A stretch of 64,000 bases of DNA from Szabonella alba (GTDB lineage: Bacteria > Pseudomonadota > Alphaproteobacteria > Rhodobacterales > Rhodobacteraceae), in assembly GCF_016765775.1 (NCBI RefSeq), contig NZ_JAESVN010000004.1:62001-126000 (forward strand), written 5' to 3'. The notes beneath the pieces were generated by a model. That model did no database searches and had not been told where the DNA came from. It was given only the letters and a program-made list of their open reading frames with translations. Positions 1 to 7,025 of this stretch are shown one piece after another. The translations under genes were made by a program, and so were the position numbers. Position 1 is the first letter of the stretch. The number at the start of each line of letters is the position of its first letter.

Positions 1-309
1 GCGATAGATCCCCTCGCCTCCGATCCCGTAAATCCGCGCATGGCCCGCCGCCCCGGCCACGGCAAGCGCGCCGTTCAGAGTCACGGCCTCGGCCCCGTCA
101 TCCGCTAAGGGCTGCGAGGTCACGACAAGGTTCAGGCGGCGCGCCAAGGGCCGTTTCGGCAGGCTGTCCCAGGTGCGCCGCCCCATGATGACCGCGCCCC
201 CGGTGGTTTCGCGCTGGAAAAACGCCAGATCCTCATGCGCATGCCAGGGGATCGTGCCCGCCTTGCCGATGGCCCCGTTGCGCGCCCGTCCTGCAATTAG
301 TGTCAGCAT
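1..309 (-). CDS. folA: dihydrofolate reductase, 3' end cut by window edge
   Basis: Reduces dihydrofolate to tetrahydrofolate with NADPH, regenerating the cofactor used by the neighbouring thymidylate synthase. About 103 N-terminal residues are visible. They open [18 protein letters not shown], followed by a PWH segment, an acidic residue in HEDLAFF and the nucleotide-binding stretch VIMGRRTWDSLP, then a Gly-rich YGIGGEGIY near the cut. These are the classical DHFR blocks in order. The ATG overlaps the thyA stop by one base (TGATG), so the two genes are translationally coupled. The C-terminal part lies outside the window, so intactness is unknown. The family call is secure. Confidence 0.95.
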   Translation of the reverse strand, partial: MLTLIAGRARNGAIGKAGTIPWHAHEDLAFFQRETTGGAVIMGRRTWDSLPKRPLARRLNLVVTSQPLADDGAEAVTLNGALAVAGAAGHARIYGIGGEGIYR

Positions 310-1124
310 CAGACCGCCACCGGCGCGCGGATCGCGGGATGGGGGTCATAGCCGTCCAGCGTGAAGTCCTCATAGCGGAAGGCGAAAAGATCGGTCACGT
401 CGGGGTTGAGCCGCATCACCGGCAGTGCGCGGGGAGCCCGCGAAAGCTGTTCGGTAACCTGATCCATATGGTTGGAATAGATATGTGCATCGCCGATGGA
501 ATGGATGAAATGGCCGGGCCGGTAGCCCGTCACCTGCGCCAGCATCTGCGCCAGCAGCGCGTAAGAGGCGATGTTGAACGGCACGCCGAGGAACATGTCC
601 GCCGAGCGCTGGTAAAGCTGCAGATGCAGTTTCCCCCCGAGAATGCGCACCTGCCACAGCGTGTGACAGGGCGGCAGCGCCATCTGGTCCACCTCACCCG
701 GGTTCCAGGCCGAGACGATCAGGCGGCGGCTGTCGGGGCTTTTGCGGATCATCTCCAGCAGTTTGGCGATCTGGTCCACGGAACCGATCACCGGCCCGTC
801 CTCACCGGCCTCGACCGAGGGAAAGCGCCGCCATTGCGCGCCATAGACCGGGCCGAGATCGCCGTTTTCATCGGCCCATTCATCCCAGATCGAGACGCCA
901 TTGGCCTTGAGATAGCCGATATTCGTATCGCCCGCGAGAAACCACAGAAGTTCATGGAGAATGGATTTCAGATGCACCTTCTTGGTGGTGACCAGCGGGA
1001 ATCCCTTCGCCAGATCATAGCGCATCTGAAGCCCGAAATGGCTGATCGTGCCGGTGCCGGTGCGGTCAGATGACGGCACGCCCTGGGCCAGGATCTGCCG
1101 CAGCGCATCAAGATAGGTCTGCAT
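309..1124 (-). CDS. thyA: thymidylate synthase
   Basis: Converts dUMP to dTMP using methylene-tetrahydrofolate in the cytoplasm. The protein of 271 residues shows the active-site loop PPCHTLWQ with the nucleophilic Cys, the N-terminal [11 protein letters not shown] arginine loop and the dUMP-binding [19 protein letters not shown] end. An in-frame upstream extension exists to 1178, but the start at 1124 is preferred because [12 protein letters not shown] matches the usual ThyA N-terminus and a GGAGG site sits just upstream of it. It forms an operon with folA, which starts inside its stop codon. This is the classical ThyA, not the flavin-dependent ThyX. Confidence 0.96.
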   Translation of the reverse strand: MQTYLDALRQILAQGVPSSDRTGTGTISHFGLQMRYDLAKGFPLVTTKKVHLKSILHELLWFLAGDTNIGYLKANGVSIWDEWADENGDLGPVYGAQWRRFPSVEAGEDGPVIGSVDQIAKLLEMIRKSPDSRRLIVSAWNPGEVDQMALPPCHTLWQVRILGGKLHLQLYQRSADMFLGVPFNIASYALLAQMLAQVTGYRPGHFIHSIGDAHIYSNHMDQVTEQLSRAPRALPVMRLNPDVTDLFAFRYEDFTLDGYDPHPAIRAPVAV

Positions 1125-1221
1125 CGCGCTGGCCCTCCGTTTCGATTCAGCGGTAACCGCTTTGCCACCCTGACGCAATATCTATGACGCCCCGGCGCAT
1201 CACCCACGACATGCGGGGTAT

Positions 1222-1320
1222 GGCAGACTGTCTGCCCCCCGTCCTTTGATGAAGAACCCGGGGGGCAGTCTGCCCCCCGGTCTTTTATTGAAGAATCCCG
1301 CGCCCCCCGATGATACTTCC
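1222..1320. repeat. tandem GC-rich palindromic intergenic repeat
   Basis: Two related hairpin units lie about 42 bases apart between thyA and the glyoxalase gene. The first is GGCAGAC-T-GTCTGCC (1222-1236). The second has 11-base arms CCGGGGGGCAG/CTGCCCCCCGG around one T (1258-1280), followed by TCTTTTATT. Both are followed by a CTTT(T)-ATTGAAGAA-like tail, so this looks like a duplicated element that may also act as a terminator. An element with a similar GGGGGC/GCCCCC core recurs at about 15857 and 59453. Confidence 0.6.
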
Positions 1321-1340
1321 GAAGAGAGGAAACGGTAGGC

Positions 1341-1769
1341 TTACCAATGGCCGATATTGGGGGCGCTTTTCCACGGCTCGGCCGGTTCCAGCGCCGGGCC
1401 CATCTGCAGCAGTTCGACCGAAACATTGTCGGGGCTGCGCACGAAGGCCATGTTGCCGTCGCGCGGGGGACGGTTGATCGTCACGCCATTGGCCTGAAGA
1501 TGGGCGCACATCTCATAGATATTCTCGACCTCATAGGCGAGATGGCCGAAATGGCGGCTGTCGGACGGCAGGCCGTCATCGCCATCCCAGTTCCAGGTCA
1601 GTTCGACCGGACATTCCTTCTGGCCCGGAGGCGCAAGGAAGATCAGCGAGAAGCGCCCGCCTTCATTGTCGACGCGGCGTGTCTCCTCAAGCCCCAGAAG
1701 CTTGTAGAAAGCCATGGTTTTTTCGAGATCGAGCACCCGGACCATCGTATGCAGGTAACGGATCTTCAT
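1341..1769 (-). CDS. gloA: glyoxalase I / VOC-family lactoylglutathione lyase
   Basis: Probably isomerises the hemithioacetal of methylglyoxal and glutathione to S-lactoylglutathione. The 142-residue protein begins MKIRYLHTMVRVLDLEKTMAFY, resembling GloA. The four metal positions of the family are present: His in LHTM, Glu in VELTWNW, His in FGHLAYEV and Glu in SVELLQM. The start at 1769 is chosen because AAGGAA precedes it and the 25 extra upstream residues do not fit the family. It stands alone on the minus strand. Other VOC enzymes bind different substrates, so lactoylglutathione lyase is the best call but unproven. Confidence 0.85.
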   Translation of the reverse strand: MKIRYLHTMVRVLDLEKTMAFYKLLGLEETRRVDNEGGRFSLIFLAPPGQKECPVELTWNWDGDDGLPSDSRHFGHLAYEVENIYEMCAHLQANGVTINRPPRDGNMAFVRSPDNVSVELLQMGPALEPAEPWKSAPNIGHW

Positions 1770-1873
1770 TGCGGGTTCCTTTCGGTTTGCTATCGGTGCG
1801 GAACCTAGCAAGGCTTGCGCCGGACTGCCATACCAGAGCGGCATCTGGTCTGCGTCTGTCGGCGCTTCCCGCC

Positions 1874-2704
1874 TCAGCCCGCGTTGAGCAGCGCCAGCGC
1901 CTCGGCATGGATCGCGGGATTGGCGGCGGCCAGAACGCGCCCGCCCTGCGGGCAGGGGCGCCCCTGCCAGTCGGTGACGATGCCGCCTGCGGCCTCGATC
2001 ACCGCGATGGGGGCCTGCACGTCATAAGGCTGCAGGCCGGCCTCGATCACCAGATCGATCTGCCCGGCCGCGATCAGCGCATAGGCATAGCAATCCATCC
2101 CGTAGCGCACCAGCCGCGCCCCGGGCGCAACCCGTCGGAAGGCAGCAGCCTCATCCGGGGTTCCGACCTCGGGGAAAGTTGAAAACAGGATCGCCTCGGA
2201 CAGCGGACGGTGCGCGCGGGTTTTCAGCAAGGCGCGCCCCCTTGGACCGTTGACCTCGGCGCGGCCAAATCCGCCCTCGAACCGCTCACCGATATAGGGC
2301 TGGTCGATCAGCCCGTAGACCGGGCCGGTTGCATCGGCGACCGAGATCAGCACGCCCCATGTCGGGGTGCCGGACAGATAGCCGCGCGTGCCGTCGATCG
2401 GATCCAGCACCCATGTCAGGCCGGAAGTCCCCGCCACGGGTCCGAATTCCTCACCCAGAATCCCGTCCTGCGGGCGGCGGCGTGCAAGGATCTCACGCAT
2501 GGCCGCCTCGGAGGCGCGGTCGGCCACGGTAACCGGATCGAAACGGTCGCTTTCCTTGGTCTCGGCACCCAGACCCGCGCTGCGGAAATGCGCCAGCGTT
2601 TCACGCCGTGCGGCATCGGCAAGCTCTGCCGCAACCTGCCGCAGGTTGTCCTGTTCGGCCGTACTCAGATGCTGGGGGTCAAGATTCTCGGAGTCGAGAT
2701 GCAT
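1874..2704 (-). CDS. hisN: inositol monophosphatase-family phosphatase, histidinol-phosphatase type
   Basis: A Mg2+-dependent phosphomonoesterase of 276 residues. The metal-binding signatures of the IMPase fold are in order: GEEFG, then DPIDGTRGY, then DVQAPIAVIEAAGG near the C-terminus. Alphaproteobacteria commonly use this subfamily for the histidinol-phosphate step of histidine synthesis, and the DPIDGTRG form with Arg fits that subgroup better than CysQ or SuhB. The ATG at 2704 has GAGG about ten bases upstream; a GTG at 2719 would add five residues without a site of its own. No other his gene is nearby, so substrate is inferred from the family only. Confidence 0.75.
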   Translation of the reverse strand: MHLDSENLDPQHLSTAEQDNLRQVAAELADAARRETLAHFRSAGLGAETKESDRFDPVTVADRASEAAMREILARRRPQDGILGEEFGPVAGTSGLTWVLDPIDGTRGYLSGTPTWGVLISVADATGPVYGLIDQPYIGERFEGGFGRAEVNGPRGRALLKTRAHRPLSEAILFSTFPEVGTPDEAAAFRRVAPGARLVRYGMDCYAYALIAAGQIDLVIEAGLQPYDVQAPIAVIEAAGGIVTDWQGRPCPQGGRVLAAANPAIHAEALALLNAG

Positions 2705-2865
2705 GGGGGGTCGCCTCACTTGTCTGATGATCCGGCGCTACAGGCTTGGCTTGTGCCGGTCAAGCGGGCCGAATGGGAAAGGGCCCCGCACAGGAGGCCC
2801 TTCCGTTCAGTCCGTCACGCCGTCCGGGCAGCCGCATCGGGCGGTTGCAGGGAACAGTCTGTCAT

Positions 2866-3228
2866 TCAGGCCGCGTCGCTGAGCACGCGGGCAAGGTCGA
2901 AGAGACGACGGCGCTGTGCCTCGGGGATTGCGTAATAGGAGCGCACAAGCTCCAGCGCTTCCTTGTCGGCCATCATGTCGCCAAGAACGGTTGCTTGCGA
3001 CCCGGCGGCATCTTCCAACCCTTCGAAGAAGAAGGCGATCGACACGTCCAGCGCATCCGCGATTTCCCACAGGCGCGAAGCCGAAACCCTGTTCATGCCG
3101 GTTTCATATTTCTGGATCTGCTGGAACTTGATGCCAACATGATCGGCCAGCTGCTGCTGCGTCATGCCGACCATCCAGCGCCGATGACGAATACGTTTGC
3201 CGACATGTGCATCTACAGGGTGCTTCAT
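2866..3228 (-). CDS. XRE-family helix-turn-helix regulator, PraR-like
   Basis: A 120-residue DNA-binding protein. Residues about 9-64 form a Cro/C1-type HTH with the recognisable core GMTQQQLADHVGIKFQQIQKYE and the following NRVSASRLWEIADALDVSIAFFF. The rest is a short helical tail ending in RRRLFDLARVL. The FQQIQKYE/NRVSASRL pattern resembles PraR-type regulators of other alphaproteobacteria. GGAG sits six bases before the ATG. It faces a 350-bp AT-richer region with a perfect palindrome, a plausible autoregulatory operator. Target genes are unknown. Confidence 0.85.
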   Translation of the reverse strand: MKHPVDAHVGKRIRHRRWMVGMTQQQLADHVGIKFQQIQKYETGMNRVSASRLWEIADALDVSIAFFFEGLEDAAGSQATVLGDMMADKEALELVRSYYAIPEAQRRRLFDLARVLSDAA

Positions 3229-3580
3229 CTTCTACTCCACCAAGATAATCTTCAAAGAGCCGTCATGGCTCCACCCATCAATGAAGCAATTTTCGTGCCA
3301 AACACAGTGCAGGTTGAAAAAATCCGATTCGCGCTGGATCAACCGTGGCAACCTGTCTAATTGGACAGGTCAAATTATACGGTCGTACAGATCCGCGGGT
3401 GACATTCCGGTATACCCGCGAAAGATGCCGGTGCCCGCTCTAACTCGCGAAATTGGTGTTTTCCGTTATGCATTGCAAATTGCAAACATCGCCGGGAAAT
3501 CGTTGCGTTTTGCAATTACTTGCAACCCAGAGCGGTTTCACGACACGCAACAATCTCCCTCTATTTGCCGGAACCCCGCT
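3229..3580. promoter_or_regulatory. divergent regulatory region with palindrome and TTGCAA cluster
   Basis: This gene-free stretch separates the XRE regulator from the quinone reductase and is visibly AT-richer than the flanks. It holds a perfect inverted repeat ACCTGTC-N6-GACAGGT (3351-3370), then four TTGCAA hexamers at 3473, 3480, 3510 and 3520. I see no convincing reading frame in it. It is most simply read as two promoters with operator sites for the XRE protein or another regulator. Confidence 0.6.
3351..3370. promoter_or_regulatory. perfect palindrome, candidate operator
   Basis: Seven-base arms ACCTGTC and GACAGGT flank TAATTG, in the gap between two divergent genes and 123 bases before the XRE start. 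A 20-base dyad with a 6-base AT-rich centre is a typical operator for a dimeric HTH protein. The regulator that binds it is inferred from position only. Confidence 0.5.
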
Positions 3581-4549
3581 ATGAAAGCTTTCCGACTGCA
3601 CGCTATCGGCGAAATGCCACAACCTGACGACATCGTCCTGCCGCCGCCGGGGCACGGGGAAGTGCGGATTGCGATCCGGGCCTGCGGTCTGAATTTTGCC
3701 GATCTTCTGATGATCGACGGCCGGTATCAGGAACGCCCCGCCCTGCCCTTCACCCTTGGGATGGAGGTCGCGGGCGTGGTCGAGGCGACCGGTCCCGGGG
3801 TGCAGGGGCTGCAGCAAGGCGCGCGCGTCGCGGTCTTTGCCGGGTCCGGCGGATTGGCCGAATATGGCAATTTTCCCGCCGATGCCTGCCTGCCGATCCC
3901 CGAAAGCATGGATTTCGAAACCGCCGCCGCCTTTCAGATCGCCTATGGCACCAGCCATCTGGCGCTTGGACACCGGGCACGGTTGCGGGCCGGTGAAAGG
4001 CTGCTGGTTCTGGGGGCTGCGGGCGGTGTCGGGCTGACGGCGGTGGAGATCGGCAAGCTGATGGGGGCCGAGGTTATCGCCTTGGCGCGCGGCCCTGAAC
4101 GGCTGGCCGTCGCACAAGCGGCAGGGGCCGATCACCTGATCGACAGCGCGGCGCCCGATCTGCGCGGGCTGTTGAAAGCCCTGGGCGGGGTGGATGTGGT
4201 CTATGATGCGGTGGGGGGGCCGGCCTTCATGGAGGCGCTGCGCGCCGCCCGGCCCGAGGGGCGGTTGATCCCCATCGGTTTCGCCGGGGGCGAGGTGCCG
4301 CAGATCCCGGCCAATCTGCTGCTGGTCAAGAACCTGACGGTGATCGGGCTTTACTGGGGCGCTTATCGCCGCTTTGCGCCGCAGGTGCTGCGCGACAGTC
4401 TGGCCGAACTGACGCGCTGGCATGGCGAGGGAAAGCTGCGCCCGCATATCAGCCATGTGCTGCCGCTGGACCGCGCGGCCGAGGCGCTTGCGCTGCTGCG
4501 GTCCAGAACGGCGACGGGCAAGGTTGTGGTCACGATGGACCGGTCCTGA
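3581..4549 (+). CDS. NADPH:quinone oxidoreductase-like zinc-free MDR
   Basis: A 322-residue medium-chain reductase of the QOR branch. It starts MKAFRLHAIGEMPQPDD and has the GroES-like part with CGLNFADLLMIDGRYQ and the Gly-rich GMEVAGVV. The nucleotide-binding stretch is LLVLGAAGGVGLTAVEIGKLMGA, and it ends in GKVVVTMD. No structural zinc Cys cluster is seen, as expected for this branch. A longer open frame runs upstream to 3197 but crosses the regulatory region, so the ATG at 3581 is preferred. The natural acceptor (quinone, enone or acyl-CoA derivative) cannot be told from sequence. Confidence 0.85.
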   Translation: MKAFRLHAIGEMPQPDDIVLPPPGHGEVRIAIRACGLNFADLLMIDGRYQERPALPFTLGMEVAGVVEATGPGVQGLQQGARVAVFAGSGGLAEYGNFPADACLPIPESMDFETAAAFQIAYGTSHLALGHRARLRAGERLLVLGAAGGVGLTAVEIGKLMGAEVIALARGPERLAVAQAAGADHLIDSAAPDLRGLLKALGGVDVVYDAVGGPAFMEALRAARPEGRLIPIGFAGGEVPQIPANLLLVKNLTVIGLYWGAYRRFAPQVLRDSLAELTRWHGEGKLRPHISHVLPLDRAAEALALLRSRTATGKVVVTMDRS

Positions 4550-4555
4550 CCCCGG

Positions 4556-6820
4556 CTAAAGTGCGGCCAGTTTCTTGCGGATATGGCGGTTGTCGCCGCG
4601 CGTCAGTACGAAACGCCCCATCCGGCGGGCCAGCGTGACATGGCCCTTGTCCAGCGCGCGCTGGAAGAGTTCCTTCTGATAGCGCGTGAAGCCTTTGCGC
4701 GCGCGCAGAATGCGGTAGAACTCGGCCTCGGTCAGGGTGCCGTTCAGCGCGCCCAGCGTGATCGGCGCAAGGATACCCATCTGCTGCAGGCTTGAACCCA
4801 GCCGGTGCCCCAGCAGCGGCGCGCGCAGTTTCAGCACATTCGCACCGGTGAACCGCGCGACATGACCCGCATCCAGTGGCTCATAGGGATCAAAAAGGAT
4901 CGTGACACGTTCCGCCGCACCGGAAACCTGCGCCGCATCGCCGTAAGGCCCTGAGAAATCCCGTCCCCAGGCGGTGCGATAGCGCGTCTCAAAGGGAACG
5001 AGGCTGCGATCCAGCGTCGATTGTGGTGAGATCGCCAGAACCGAGGCCCCCGGACAGGCGCCGGAAAAGGCACAGGCGGCATAGCCCCCCATCGAGGCGC
5101 CGTAGAAAACCACGCGGCGGAACCCTTTGAAAAAGCCCGAGGCCGCCAGATCGTCGAACTGATCGGAAACCCAAGCGTCACGATACCATGTCCAGCCATT
5201 GGCCATGACGCCCAGCATCGACCAGCCCTGTTTTTCGATGAAGGAAAAGCCCCAGGGGCGGCGATCCTCGCGCTTGGTCATGGCGATGTCGAGATTGTCA
5301 AAGGTGACAACCAGCGTGTCGCCGCGCGGGATGTAAAGAAAGGAATGATCGGCGCTTTCCCGGGTCCAGCCGCCGCCTGTGGCCAGCGTGGCGGCAATCG
5401 CCCCCCAGGTCTGGCTGTTGTCGCCGGATGCCGGGGCCGGTTCGGCGGCGGGTGCGGCGGTCTTGTCCTTCCCCTGTTCACGCCCCTGCCCCGGCTGGCC
5501 GTGAACCGCAACAATGACCCGAGCGATCTCAAGCCCGTTATCGGATCGGGTGGACAGCAACTGCCGCTCCCCCTTGCTGCGAAACAGCGGATAAGCGCCC
5601 GAGCCCTTGCGGATATCGGTCAGCAGCCGCGCCCCCGGCCCGATCAGCGGACCGAACAGCGCCTCAAGGGGTGCCAGACGATTGACATCCCCAAAGCCTG
5701 ACAGATTGGCCACCAGCGACGCCTGCCGGAGGTCTTTTGCAACCGAAACGACGCGGATCGCATCATCCGGCACGCCATTGGACAGCAGGAATTCCCGATA
5801 GGGCGCGACCCAGTCCGAGGCCTGTCCGGGCCAGTTGCCCTTGTGGTCGATATCCACAAGGTCGATTTGCGACGACCACCGCCCCCAGGCCGCCAGTGCC
5901 ACCGATTGCGCATTGCCGCCGATATCAGCCATCACCGGCACCTCGGCCAGATTGACGGCATTGACCAGCCCCGCATCGAAAACCCGCTTGCCGCGCCCGG
6001 TGATCGGGGCCGCCTCGGGCCGGATGTCATGGCGCGCCAGCAGATCGGCCAGATAGCTGCCCTTGGGCGGCAGGCCCGCATGGCGCAGCCCCAGTTCGCG
6101 CTTGTTCGAGGCCCAGAGATGCAGTGCCGTCGTGTCAGACGTCAGAAGCCGTTCAACCAGCGCCGAGCGCTTCAGGAAGGTCAGCCGGTCGGGAAAGGGA
6201 ATCGGGTAGAAGGCAGGCAAGGGCTGCACCCGGTCCAGAAGCCTGTGTTCAGCCACGAAATGCGTGATCATCATCGGCCCCCAAACCCCCCAGGGCTGCT
6301 GGCTGACATGCACGGGGTGCCCCTCTGCCGCCGCATTGCGATATTCCTCGCGCAGCGATTTCTTCAGAAAGGGCGGGATCGCATGCCGATCCTCCATGAA
6401 GGCAATCATGTCCGACAGAATCGCACTGTCTGCTGGCAATCCCAGAACGGCATTGTTGACCCGTCGTGAATCGGGCAGTTCGAACCCCATGACATGGTCG
6501 TCATCATAGGTCATCGGACGGTGGCAATAGACATCCGTATCGACCCAGATCATCCCCGGGCAGGCGCGCAGCATATGAATGCGGAACAGATCGGCGAAAA
6601 GCGCGAAACTGTCCTTCTTTTCGTATTTTATGAAATCATCCGTGTCATAGATCTCACGCCCGTCCCGACGGATGACTCCGTCGGGGACATTGGGGATGTC
6701 CTCATAGGAAAACAGCGTGATTTTCTGGCCCTGATCGACAAAGGATTTGAGACAAAGCTGCTCCAGCCAGCTTAGCGACCCCCCGATCCAGAGTGTGCCC
6801 ACCTCACGCTGACGTGCCAT
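4556..6820 (-). CDS. three-part protein: DxD glycosyltransferase, SAM-fold-like middle, serine hydrolase-like end
   Basis: 754 residues. Residues about 8-290 read as a capsule/GT32-like glycosyltransferase: TLWIGGSLSWLEQLC start, the sugar-nucleotide DxD at D94-T95-D96 (WVDTDVYC) and QPWGVWGP. Residues about 295-440 look like a worn methyltransferase-type Rossmann fold (VMADIGGN then QIDLVDIDH, VVSVAKDL). A Pro/Ala-rich linker (450-470) leads to an alpha/beta-hydrolase-like segment with nucleophile elbow YGASMGGYA (S576), an acidic FDPYEPLD and GH at 672. The C-terminal 50 residues are basic. The ATG at 6820 follows AAGGGAA; an 85-residue upstream extension is judged spurious. It converges on the quinone reductase with a 6-base gap and diverges from the next glycosyltransferase. 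Sugar and acceptor are unknown. Confidence 0.7.
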   Translation of the reverse strand: MARQREVGTLWIGGSLSWLEQLCLKSFVDQGQKITLFSYEDIPNVPDGVIRRDGREIYDTDDFIKYEKKDSFALFADLFRIHMLRACPGMIWVDTDVYCHRPMTYDDDHVMGFELPDSRRVNNAVLGLPADSAILSDMIAFMEDRHAIPPFLKKSLREEYRNAAAEGHPVHVSQQPWGVWGPMMITHFVAEHRLLDRVQPLPAFYPIPFPDRLTFLKRSALVERLLTSDTTALHLWASNKRELGLRHAGLPPKGSYLADLLARHDIRPEAAPITGRGKRVFDAGLVNAVNLAEVPVMADIGGNAQSVALAAWGRWSSQIDLVDIDHKGNWPGQASDWVAPYREFLLSNGVPDDAIRVVSVAKDLRQASLVANLSGFGDVNRLAPLEALFGPLIGPGARLLTDIRKGSGAYPLFRSKGERQLLSTRSDNGLEIARVIVAVHGQPGQGREQGKDKTAAPAAEPAPASGDNSQTWGAIAATLATGGGWTRESADHSFLYIPRGDTLVVTFDNLDIAMTKREDRRPWGFSFIEKQGWSMLGVMANGWTWYRDAWVSDQFDDLAASGFFKGFRRVVFYGASMGGYAACAFSGACPGASVLAISPQSTLDRSLVPFETRYRTAWGRDFSGPYGDAAQVSGAAERVTILFDPYEPLDAGHVARFTGANVLKLRAPLLGHRLGSSLQQMGILAPITLGALNGTLTEAEFYRILRARKGFTRYQKELFQRALDKGHVTLARRMGRFVLTRGDNRHIRKKLAAL

Positions 6821-7025
6821 TTGACTCGTTCCCTTTACACTCGTCTGACGCCCGTTCCGACCGCACCGGTCGCTGGCGTCCGTATCACAGTTCAGGCTGC
6901 AATCTGTCCAATTCCTTTCCATTTGCCAATAGATATCGCAGATTGCGGCACGATACGGCGGCAGGGTGACGGCGGGGTGACGGCGGGGCTCCGGTGCGTA
7001 AACAGTATGAAAAGGACAGGCAGGC

